Shown: positions 1 to 8,336 of the stretch, piece by piece | Numbering within the stretch: the first letter of the stretch is position 1 | Layout of the letters: each line of letters begins with the position of its first letter | DNA from: Prorocentrum cordatum | Taxonomy: Eukaryota; Sar; Dinophyceae; Prorocentrales; Prorocentraceae | NCBI GenBank assembly: GCA_963575745.1 | Contig: CAUYUJ010016065.1 | Location: 18,501-82,500, forward strand | Length of the DNA: 64,000 nt | Direction: 5' to 3' | Made by a program: the position numbers and the translations under genes | The notes under the pieces: model-generated | The model's input: the letters and a program-made list of their open reading frames with translations, nothing else | Database searches by the model: none | What the model was told of the DNA's origin: nothing

Positions 1-59
1 CTCTTGCTCAGCGGTTTCGGTTCGGGAGCGGACCATTTTCGCGCTCGGCACGAACGGGC

Positions 60-78
60 CTTGAGCCAAAGGTCACGG
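60..78 (-). other. Spliced-leader-like 19-mer
   Basis: The minus strand reads CCGTGACCTTTGGCTCAAG. The dinoflagellate trans-spliced leader ends in TTTTGGCTCAAG and begins CCGTAGCC, so this looks like a leader with two bases missing and two changed. Relic leaders mark retroposed cDNAs in dinoflagellates. The same string occurs in duplication copy B. It may be chance. Confidence 0.3.
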
Positions 79-320
79 ACAGTTTGTGTCCGCAGGCGGG
101 GGTGGCGTGGCCACCACCTCCGCCTCGAGCACCCCAGTCTGGTTTTGAACTGGGCCCCAAAAGTTACATGCCTGAGGTGATCCAGGAGGTGGCGTTGCCA
201 CCGCCCCCTGGGCAACACCGAGTCCGTAACACGATACAATACTGAATTGGACAATATCGTGTGCGACCTAATGCCCTGAAAAACTGTCTTCTCAAGCTCG
301 CCGTGGCAACCGGCCTACGC

Positions 321-599
321 TTTAAATTTGGTGTCCGTTCCATGGGAGCCTGCGTGGCCCCCGGCACTGTCCAATTTGGGCCTGATTTGGACCAGATTCG
401 GAACAAATTTGGACCGGATTTGGACCAGACTTGGACTGGATTCGTGGGGGCTAGGAGAACGAGGAGGGGGAGGGGGAACAGGAGGGGAAAGGAGGAGCAG
501 GAGGATGGGCCAAATGCAGTCCCCACGCTGTCCACATGCAGGAGAAGCTGATTTCAATGTCGCCGTCCAAGGCTCCCATGAACAGACATCGAATTTAAA
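321..599. mobile_element. 273-bp segment flanked by TTTAAA, absent from copy B
   Basis: Copy A has TTTAAA at 321-326 and again at 594-599 with 267 bp between. Copy B has a single TTTAAA (17774-17779) joining the same flanks. This is either an insertion with a 6-bp target duplication or a clean loss between direct repeats in copy B. The segment carries a short tandem run based on TTTGGACC (about 370-440). No coding capacity or terminal inverted repeat was seen. Confidence 0.5.
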
Positions 600-1484
600 C
601 CAGCGTGCCGGCCCATCCGCTATCGTTTGGCTGGTTTTGCTGGGGTCCCTGGAGCACCGAGCTACCCCACAAGCCAACTCTCTGTGGCAATCTAAATGGT
701 CGCCGGCCGAGGGCCGAACGACCTGAAAATCTAAGATACATAGGTTGCCACAGGGCTCCTCAACCGACCCGCCGGTGTCACCCTCGGGAGGCGGACACCT
801 ACGCCTCGGACATTTTCCGCACAAGCTCCGCCGGCATCCCATGAGAACCGAAGTGCGGGACACTGCTTTCCGCCACTTGAAGTCCGAGCTATGTTTGCAC
901 CCCCCGTGAGGCGGACAATCCGTGTCCCCCATGGGAACGCACATTGGTGTTTGAAGTCGGTTTGGTGCATTCTGTCGGCACCAATGTTGACACAACATGT
1001 GGCTCATATCTACACACGTTGCTGTCACACATCATGCTTGGGTCCATCATTTGCAGCCCCCTCATGATGGGACGGCTGATCCACATAAGTTGACCCCCTC
1101 GGCCACGGTGCTACGAGGCAGAGGTGGCTGCCACAGGATAAGCGCTACACGCATCACCCACCATTGCCAGGTGCCAGCATCGAGCACCTATTTCCAGGGT
1201 GGGAGAGCCCAAGAGCCCCATCCGATTCACAAGGGTTATGCCTACCCTTAAGGGCAGCAGCAATACACTGCAATCCTCCTCCTCCTCCTCTTCCTCCTCC
1301 TCCTCCTCCTCCTCCATCGGAGGTTGGGTGGTGAGATCGTAGTGGGACGGAGACTCCCAACTGGGAAATCGTTTCGTTTCGTTCGTGTCGTGAGTGCGGG
1401 CGAGGCGAAGCTACGTGGGCGCGCGAGAGGAATTAACCCGCCGTTGCTAGGGCGAAGTCGAGACAAGCGTTTCTCCTCCGTCCG

Positions 1485-1760
1485 TCCATCAGTCCGTCCG
1501 TCCGGCGGTGGCCCTAGCGGTGTCCATCGGTGTCCCGTGGTGTCCCGTGGTGTCCGCCGCTACTATGGCAAAATCAAGACGAATTGTTCTCCTCCGTCCG
1601 TCCGTCCGTCCGTCCGTCCGTCCGGCGGTGGCCCTAGGCCCTAGCGGTGTCCCGCGGTGTCCATCGGTGTCCCGAGGTGTCCCGTGGTGTCCGCCGTTGC
1701 TAGGGCGAAATCAGGACACGTGATTCTCCCCCGCCCGCCCGTCCATCCGTCCGTCTGGCG
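1485..1760. repeat. TCCG and GTCCC short tandem repeats
   Basis: Runs of TCCG alternate with GTGTCCC-type units and two copies of a GGCGGTGGCCCTAG-like block. The corresponding region of copy B is about 18665-18945. Confidence 0.7.
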
Positions 1761-1789
1761 GTGCCTCGCGGCGTCCCGCGGTGTCTCGT

Positions 1790-2335
1790 GGTGTCCCGTG
1801 GTGTCCGGTTGAGTGAGATCGATAGTGAGATCGATAGTGAGATCGATAGCGAGATCGATGTGGTGCCCCGCGGTGTCCCGTGGTGTCCCGTGGTGTCCCA
1901 AAAAGTGAAATCGATAGTGAGATCGATAGTGAGATCGACAAAGGTCCCGTGGTGTCCCTTTGAGTGAGATCGATAGGGAGATCGATAGTGAGATCGATAT
2001 TGAGATCGATGTGGTGTCCCAAGGGGTCCAGTGGTGTCTCGCGGTGTCCCGTGGTGTCCTATGGTGTCCCGTTGAGTGAGATCGATAGTGAGATCGATAG
2101 TGAGACCGATAGTGAGATCGCCAGGTGTCCCGCGGTGTCCCGTGCTGTCCCGTTGAATGAGATCGATAATGAGATGGATAGTGAGATCGACATTGAGATC
2201 GATGTGGTGTCCCGAAGTGTTCCGTGGTGTCCCGTTGAGTGAGATTGCTAGTGACATCGATAGTGATGAGATCGTGAAAGCGATGTGGTGCCCCGAGGTG
2301 TCCCGCAGTGTCCCGTGGTGCACCAATTAGCCTGG
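1790..2335. repeat. Interleaved GAGATCGATAGT and GTCCCGTGGT arrays
   Basis: Short runs of a 12-bp unit (GAGATCGATAGT) alternate with runs of a 10-bp unit (GTCCCGTGGT). GATC/ATCGAT sites are therefore very dense. Open frames exist in several frames on both strands, as expected of a short tandem repeat, and are not taken as genes. Confidence 0.85.
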
Positions 2336-2391
2336 CGAAGGACCCAACCATATGCAGCTGTGAGTACCGCAATAATGAACATCTTCTTCGG

Positions 2392-3590
2392 TGCGGCGCC
2401 GCCATGCCAACGCAGCCACTGGGAGCTTCGGTGGAGACCCCTATGGAGCCACGAAACGTGTAAGAGGTGTGCCGAAATGGGTGCGGCGCCGCCATGCCAA
2501 CGCAGCCACTGGGGCCTTGAATGGAGCTCCCTATGGGGCCACGAAACGTGTGAGGGGTGTGCCGAAATGGGTGCGGCGCCGCCATGCCAACGCAGCCACT
2601 GGGGCCTTCGGTGGAGCTCCCTATGGGGCCACGAAGCGTGTGATGGGGTGTGCCGACATGGGTGCGGCGCCGCCATGCCAACGCAGCCACTGGGGCATTC
2701 GGTGGAGCTCCCGGCCACGAAAACGTGTGAGGGGTGTGCCTGCGGCGCCGCCATGCCAACGCAACCACTGGGGCCTTCGGTGGAGCTCCCTATGGGGCCA
2801 CGAAACGTGTGAGGGGTGTGCCGAATTGGGTGCGGCGCCGCCATGCCAACGCAGCCACAGGGGCCTTCGGTGGAGCTCCCTATGGGGCCACGAAACGTGT
2901 GAGGGGTGTGCCGAAATGGGCGCGGCGCCACCATGCCAACGCAGCCACAGGGGCTTTCGGTGGAGCTCCCTATGGGGCCACGAAACGTGTGAGGGGTGTG
3001 CCGAAATGAGTGCGGCGCCGCCATGCCAACGTAGCCACAGGGGCCTTCGGTGGAGCTCCCTATGGGGCCACGAAACGTGTAAGGGGTGTGCCGAAATGGG
3101 TGCGGCGCCGCCATGCCAACGCAGCCATTGGGGCCTTCGGTGGAGCTCCCGATGGGGCCACGAAACGTGTGAGGGGTGTGCCGAAAGTGTGCGGCGCCGC
3201 CATGCCAACGCAGCCACTGGGGCCTTCGGTGGAGCTCCCTATGGGGCCACGAAACGTGTGAGGGGTGTGCCGAAATGTGTGCGGCGCCGCCATGTCAACG
3301 CAGCCACTGAGGCATTCGGTGGAGCTCCCTATGGGGCGCAGCCACTGGGGCCTTCGGTGGGGCTCCCTATGGGGCCACGAAACGTGTGAGGGGTGTGCCG
3401 AAATGGGTGCAGCGCCGCCATGCCAACGCAACCACTGGGGCCTTCGGTGGAGCTCCCTATGGGGCCACGAAGCGTGTGAGGGGTGTGCTGAAATGGGTGC
3501 GGCGCCGCCATGCCAACGCAGCCACAGGGACCTTCGGTGGAGCTCCCTATGGGGCCACGAAACGTGTGAGGGGTGTGCCGAAATGGGTGC
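2392..3590. repeat. 90-bp satellite array A (about 13 units)
   Basis: Each unit starts near GTGCGGCGCCGCCATGCC and contains GGTGGAGCTCCCTATGGG and GAAACGTGTGAGGGGTGTG. Starts at 2481 and 2571 show the 90-bp period. Because 90 is divisible by three, a 30-residue repeat stays open in more than one frame on both strands. Units vary by point changes and short deletions (for example near 3330). The array ends in a conserved tail (3591-3690) also found after arrays B and C. Confidence 0.9.
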
Positions 3591-3689
3591 GGTGACGAGG
3601 GAGGGGGCAGCGGGAGGAAGGAAGGAAGGAGTGAACGCGGGGCGCTGTCTCTTCAAAACGAGGACCCAACACCACAGGATGGTTGGGGA

Positions 3690-4330
3690 AAAATGAGATC
3701 GATAATGAGATCGATAGTGAGATCGGCAAGTGTCCCGTGGTGTCCCGTGGTGTCTCGTGGTGACCCGTTGAGTGAGATCGATCGAGAAATCGATAAGGAG
3801 ATCGATACTGAGATCACTGTGATGCCCCGAGGTGTCCCGTGATGTCCTGTGGTGTCCCACAAAATGAAAGCAATACTGAGATCGATAATGAGATCGACAA
3901 ATGTCCCGTGTGGTCCCGCGGTGTCCCGTGGTGCCCCGTTGAGTGAGATCGATAATGAGATCGATAATGATGAGATCGATCGTGAGATCGATGTGGTGTC
4001 CCGAGGTGTCCCGTGGTGTCCCGAGGTGTTATATTGTGTCCTGTGGTGTCCCGTGGAGTGAGATCGCTAGTGAGATCGATAGTGAGACCAAAAATGAGAT
4101 CGAGAGGTATCCCGCGGTGTCCCCTGGTGTCCCGAAGTGTTCCGTGGTGTCCCGTTGAGTGAGATCGCTAGTGAGATCGATAGTGAGATCGAGTCGATCT
4201 CACTATCGATCTCACTATCGATCACCACAGGACACTTGCCGATCTGATTGACAAGTGTCCTGTGGTGTCCCACGGTGTCCCGCGGTGTCCTGTGGTGTCC
4301 CGTTGAGTGAGATGGATCGTGAGATCAAGT
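3690..4330. repeat. GATC/GTCCC array with hairpins
   Basis: Same interleaved units as at 1790-2335. Two perfect-looking palindromes sit at the end: one centred near 4193 built from GAGATCGATAGT and its complement, and one at about 4225-4265 built from CCACAGGACACTTG and its complement. Confidence 0.8.
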
Positions 4331-4404
4331 GAGTCTGATCTTGCTTGCCCCCCCGCTCCCCCCACACAACCTCCTTTTCACCCGATGGGCGGTCGTATAG
4401 GTAT

Positions 4405-4660
4405 CAGTATCCTCCTCCTCCTTCTCCTCCTCCTCATCCACCTCCTCCTCCACCTCCTCCATCTCCTACTCCTCCTTCCCCTCCTCCTCCTCCTCCTCCT
4501 CCTCCTCCTCCTCCTCCTTCTCCCCATCCACCTCCTCCTCCTGATCTTCCTCCTCCTCCTCCTCTCCCTCCTCCTCGTCCTCCTCATCCTCCTCCTCTTC
4601 CTCCTCCTCCTCCTCCTACTCCTACTCCTACTCCTACTCCCTCCCCTCCTCCTTCCTCTT
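4405..4660. repeat. (TCC)n microsatellite
   Basis: An almost pure CTC/TCC tract. Long Leu, Pro or Arg open frames across it are repeat artefacts. Confidence 0.95.
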
Positions 4661-4885
4661 TCTCTCCCAGTGTTCCCCCACAGGGTTTCACAATGGCTAG
4701 GGGAGCACATTCTCTTATAACGTGGCCAGGCTTCGGCTCAACGCTTGGCTGTGTGGGCGTTGCCAAAAGGCGGGGGGCAGCGGTGATTCGCCGTAGGCGT
4801 CTTCGATGTGCCGCCCAGTTTTGGTGTCAAAATGGTGCCTGGCACGCCGAACAGTTGACTGTCTACTTGTTCGAATCATTCTCAA
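4660..4885. repeat. Microsatellite-flanking repeat, copy 1
   Basis: The sequence after the TCC tract (GGGTTTCACAATGGCT..., then GCAGCGGTGATTCGCCG) resembles 5636-5800, which also follows a TCC tract and precedes a CCAAGAGGCC minisatellite. The pair suggests a composite unit of microsatellite, about 200-bp spacer and minisatellite. Confidence 0.55.
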
Positions 4886-4889
4886 CAGG

Positions 4890-5525
4890 CCTCTAGCCCA
4901 GCCCGCCGACCATCTGGAAAAACCTCAACATCCACAACAAAGATCCCAAGACGGCCAAGATGACCCAACACAGCTCCAAGATGGGGCCCCACGACGGGAA
5001 ATATGGTCCCAAGAGAGCCCCAGAGAGCCCAAAATCGCCCCCAGACGCCTCCAAGACGGCCCAAGGTGCGCCCAAGACGGCCCAAAATGGCCTCCAGACG
5101 GCCAAAAGGCCTCCAAGAGGACCTCCAGGAGGCCAATTCGTGATTTCATCATGGTTGTTCAGTGGGCTTCCGACGCTCCAAGACTGCCACATAGACCCCC
5201 AAGATCGCCACAAGACTGCCCCCAAGAGGCCCCGAAGAGGCCCGCAAGACGGCCAAGAGGGCCCCAAGCCCCAGAGGCCCCCTAAGGCGGCCCTATAACC
5301 TCCAAGAGGGCTCGAAAGCACCCAAACAAGGACCCACGACTGCCGAGAGAGGGCTCCAAGATGGCCTCCGAATGCTGAAAGATCCTGTAGAGGCCCCCAG
5401 GGGCCCCCAAGAGACCCTCGAGAGGCTCCCGGAGGCCTCCAAGAGGGCCCCCAAGAGGCCCAAGGAGGGCCACAAAACGGCTCCCAGGAGGCCACCAGGA
5501 GGCCCCACGAGGGCCTCAAGAGGAC
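4890..5525. repeat. CCAAGAGGCC/CCAAGACGGCC minisatellite
   Basis: Degenerate 10-14-bp units based on CCCAAGAGGCC and CCAAGACGGCC, interrupted near 5140-5190 by an AT-richer piece ending in TTCCGACGCTCCAAGAC. Confidence 0.85.
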
Positions 5526-5635
5526 TCCTATTCTTCTTATTCTTCCTCCTCCTTCTTCTCCTCCTCCTCCTCCTTCTCCTTCTCCTCCGTCTCCTCCTCC
5601 TCCTCCTCCTCCTCCTCCTCCTCCTCCTCCTCATG
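5526..5635. repeat. (TCC)n microsatellite
   Basis: CTC/TCC tract with TTC interruptions. Confidence 0.95.
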
Positions 5636-6030
5636 TCTCTTCCTTTCCCAGGTGTTCCCGCAAGGGGTTTCACAACAGCTCTGGGAACGCATAGTCCAAT
5701 AGCTGTTTCAGACTTCAGCCCAACGTTGGAACGCATGGACGCTTCCAATCGGTAGGGAGAGGCGGTGATTCGCTGCAGGCGCCTTCAATCTAAGCAACCC
5801 GCCGAAACCTGCCACTGGCGTATCCTCAGCCTCCAGCCTGAAACTGTCACCAGTATTTTTGCTGAGCCCGTAAGCAGCCTCAGGCCGGCCCGCTGGAAGC
5901 CTTCCGCGTGAACTAATCCGCCACCGTGCCGCCGGTTACGGAGTGGGCGTGTCCTCAGGTCCTCTGCCCAATCCCCTGAGCCTCAGTCTTCAGCCCTGAG
6001 GGTTTGAAAGGCCCGAACCCCACATTCCGA
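5636..6030. other. Non-coding spacer; first part is a repeat copy
   Basis: The first 165 bp resemble 4660-4885. Nothing else was recognised in the remainder. Confidence 0.5.
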
Positions 6031-6049
6031 AATCTACCGGGGCTTGTCG

Positions 6050-6650
6050 CGTGCCCTCTGGGCGTCCCCGCGGCTTCCCACACGAATTGTTCGGGCCCAA
6101 GACGGTCCCAAGACGAGCCACAAGGGCCCCAAGAGGCCCCGAAGACGGTCCAAGAGGGCCCCGATACGGCCAGAGATCGGCCCAAGACGCGCAAAATGGC
6201 CCCCAGACGGCGTTGGAGGCTTCCAAGACGCCCTGCTGATTTCCTCTAGATGTGTGAAGGTTTTTGGCTTTCTCACCTTTTTGGCTTCCCGACGCTCCCA
6301 GACGGCCCTAGATGTGCCCAAGATCGCCCCAAGAGGCCTCCAAGAGGGCCCTAAAACGGCCCGAGAGGACCCCAAGACGGCCCAAGAGACGCCCAAGATG
6401 GCCCAAGACGGCCCAAGAGGACCCAAAGACGGCTCCAAGAGGGGAACTAGATGCGGGACCCGAACGTATATTTCGAGCCCTCGTGCCCCAAGGGGCCCCC
6501 AGGAGGCCCCAAGAGGCCCCCAAGAGGCCCCAAGAGGCCCCAAGAGGCCCTCAAGAGACCCCAAGAGGCCACTAATAATCCTCCAGGAGGCGCCCAGGAG
6601 GTCCTGAAACTGGCCCCAAGAGGCCCCCGAGAGCGCTCCGCAGGGACCCC
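6050..6650. repeat. CCAAGAGGCC minisatellite
   Basis: Same family as 4890-5525. It has an AT-rich insert (about 6240-6300) ending in TTCCCGACGCTCCCAGACGG. Confidence 0.85.
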
Positions 6651-6718
6651 AATAAGTATCCTTGAGATATCTGACCCACAACCCTGGCATGGTGGCTGGA
6701 TTGGCCGAAGGCCATGGG

Positions 6719-6720
6719 AA

Positions 6721-6749
<29 letters not shown>
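6719..6749. repeat. (TA)n microsatellite
   Basis: A pure TA run about 80 bp beyond the stop codon of the minus-strand oxygenase gene. Confidence 0.95.
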
Positions 6750-6751
<2 letters not shown>

Positions 6752-6831
6752 GTAGCAAAGTCGAGGCTACAAAACGCACCAATTGACGGCAGTGAAATGC
6801 CGATTTCGTGTGGTCACCAGAAAACTGCGGA

Positions 6832-7887
6832 CTACGCGAACAATAAGCGATCGGTCTTGCCACAAAGAGGACAACCGTGCGACCTGCGATGAGTATCGCT
6901 GCGGAGCCACATAATGAGGCCAGCACGCTCTCTACCGGTAAGGGGTAGGACCTCGTGCAGGAGATCGCCGGAGTGCGCAAGCGCAGTCCCGGTGCCTGCG
7001 CAATGGATGTAAGGAGAATCCAATTTCAGGAGCTGTGGATGCTCGCATCGCTCGCGTTGATACAGGGCTAACTTCCCTCTGGAATACTGCTCAGGGTCAC
7101 ATAGCGCGACGTTCAGAGTTATCTCGGAGTTGTCATCGTGCACGCCAAGATTTGTGTCTTGCCCCATCTTGTACCGAACGATGAAGGAGTGGTGCGAATC
7201 GATCCCAGCTGCCATCAGATCTGGGAACAGAACCCGAAAGACCGGGGTAAGGAAGTGCGACAAGAGCTGATCCATGAACGGACCCAAGCCGATCTCATTC
7301 AAGATGCAACCCTGCCTGTTCATCGAATTGGGCTGCTGGTGTGGTAAACCTGTGGTCTTGAAATGCTTCAGCTCTTCCAGCAGATGCTTGCAAAACTCCC
7401 GCGAAAACAGGGGGAAGACGAAGGCGCCATCACGGACGTCCTGTATGGCTTCTGGAGGCGGGCCCCCATTCAGCACAGACTGCCACATGCTGAGGAACTC
7501 GGGCTGGAAAATGTGTGAGCTCGCCATCCCCATCAAGGCCTCGGGGGGAGGCTGGATGTCGGCCCACAGAGGTGGTCCGCCACCGTGCCCCCCTGGCACG
7601 CTGGGGCGCGCCACAATGCCAAGCGCTGTGCCTGACAGAACTTCTGCAGTTTCTGGGGCCCCCCCCCCTCCTCCACCAGCGCTGGCCTGCATGCATCGCC
7701 CCCTCTCCCAGGGCCAAAGACCCATTGCAAAACTCAACGGGCTCGCACCCCCAAGGCCACACACCGTCGCAAAATGAAACAACTTCGCGCTCCCGAGGCC
7801 ACAACCCCTTACAAAATGCAATAGAAGCGTGCTGCCCAGGCCAAGATGCCTCCAAGAAGGCCCCAAGACGGCCCACTTTGGCCTCAA
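6832..7887 (-). CDS. OGFOD2: OGFOD2-like 2-oxoglutarate/Fe(II) oxygenase
   Basis: The frame encodes 351 residues with a stop codon. From about residue 150 it follows animal OGFOD2: a segment with RDGAFVFPLFSREFC, then PNSMNRQGCILNEIGL, IDSHHSFIVRYKMGQD, the iron site VHDDNSEITLNVAL (His250, Asp252), the second iron His311 in LLHEVLPL, the 2-oxoglutarate Arg321 in GRERAGLIMWLRSD, and a terminal CPLC pair. All three iron ligands and the Arg are present, so the enzyme could be active; the substrate is unknown for this family. The first 65 or so residues come from a 42-nt tandem repeat and are probably not native. Met120/Met121 are alternative starts, or an upstream exon supplies the N terminus. 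The domain is uninterrupted by introns, which would fit a retroposed copy. Confidence 0.85.
   Translation of the reverse strand: MRPKWAVLGPSWRHLGLGSTLLLHFVRGCGLGSAKLFHFATVCGLGGASPLSFAMGLWPWERGRCMQASAGGGGGGAPETAEVLSGTALGIVARPSVPGGHGGGPPLWADIQPPPEALMGMASSHIFQPEFLSMWQSVLNGGPPPEAIQDVRDGAFVFPLFSREFCKHLLEELKHFKTTGLPHQQPNSMNRQGCILNEIGLGPFMDQLLSHFLTPVFRVLFPDLMAAGIDSHHSFIVRYKMGQDTNLGVHDDNSEITLNVALCDPEQYSRGKLALYQRERCEHPQLLKLDSPYIHCAGTGTALAHSGDLLHEVLPLTGRERAGLIMWLRSDTHRRSHGCPLCGKTDRLLFA
7700..7830 (-). repeat. 42-nt tandem repeat, three copies
   Basis: On the minus strand, units beginning TTTTGYRAN and containing GTGGCCTTGGGGGTGCG-like sequence repeat every 42 nt. They overlap the N-terminal open frame of the oxygenase gene and keep it open because 42 is divisible by three. 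Confidence 0.7.
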
Positions 7888-8155
7888 GACGGCCCAGAAT
7901 GGCTACAAGAGGGCCCCAGAGGGCCTCACGTGGGACCCAAGACGGCCTTAGAAGGCCCTTCGACTGCCCAAGCCGGCGCCAAGACGACCCCACGACAACC
8001 CCCAGGCACCCATCATATGGCCAAGAGGTTCCCAAGACGGCCCAAACTAATCCCAAAACGGCCCAAGAGGGCTCCAAAACTGCCCAGGAGGGCCTCCAAG
8101 AGGCCCCCAAGACTGCCTCATAAGAGGCCAAGACAGCCACAAGGCGGCCCAAACG
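7845..8155. repeat. CCAAGAGGCC minisatellite
   Basis: Degenerate CCAAGACGGCCC units, immediately upstream (minus-strand sense) of the oxygenase frame. Confidence 0.8.
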
Positions 8156-8217
8156 AATTCCATGAGGGCTCCTCAACTAGTGAAGACGGAAGGTGTCACA
8201 TGCGACGGTGTTCCTCT

Positions 8218-8328
8218 TCCTCATGTTCCTGCTGCTCGTACTCCTCCTCCTCCTCCTCCTCCTCCTTCTCCTCCTCCTCCTCCTCCTCTTCCTTCTCATC
8301 TTCCTCCTCCTCCTCCTCCACTTCCCAG
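8218..8328. repeat. (TCC)n microsatellite
   Basis: CTC/TTC tract that abuts the 5' end of the LINE remnant. Confidence 0.95.
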
Positions 8329-8336
8329 GGCGTGTT

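Larger units (their letters stand above)
1..4407. repeat. Segmental duplication, copy A
   Basis: This block is repeated in the same order and orientation at 17457-21215, nearly identical over long stretches by eye. It contains a unique-looking 1.2-kb part, a (TCCG)n/(GTCCC)n part, GATC-rich arrays and a 90-bp satellite. Differences from copy B are a 273-bp extra segment near 321-599, about 240 bp extra around 2100-2390, and satellite copy number. The left end may extend beyond the window. Similarity stops at 4407, where copy A runs into a (TCC)n tract while copy B runs into a C-rich inverted-repeat element. Confidence 0.9.

Noticed and set aside
1641-2768. 375-residue minus-strand ORF with SRSHYRSHYRSH repeats
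   Set aside because: It is the translation of GATC/GTCCC tandem units.
2248-3389. 332- and 288-residue ORFs over the 90-bp satellite
   Set aside because: Both strands and several frames are open because the unit lacks stops and is divisible by three; no homology was recognised.
1790-4330. CRISPR-like array in regularly spaced GATC units
   Set aside because: Units are contiguous 10-12-bp tandem repeats with no unique spacers, in a eukaryotic context.
4307-4896. Long Leu-, Pro- and Arg-rich ORFs over TCC/GGA tracts (here and at 1111, 5293, 14369, 33183, 45801, 48659)
   Set aside because: They are translations of trinucleotide repeats in all frames; only embedded unique segments (such as the kinase exons) carry family similarity.
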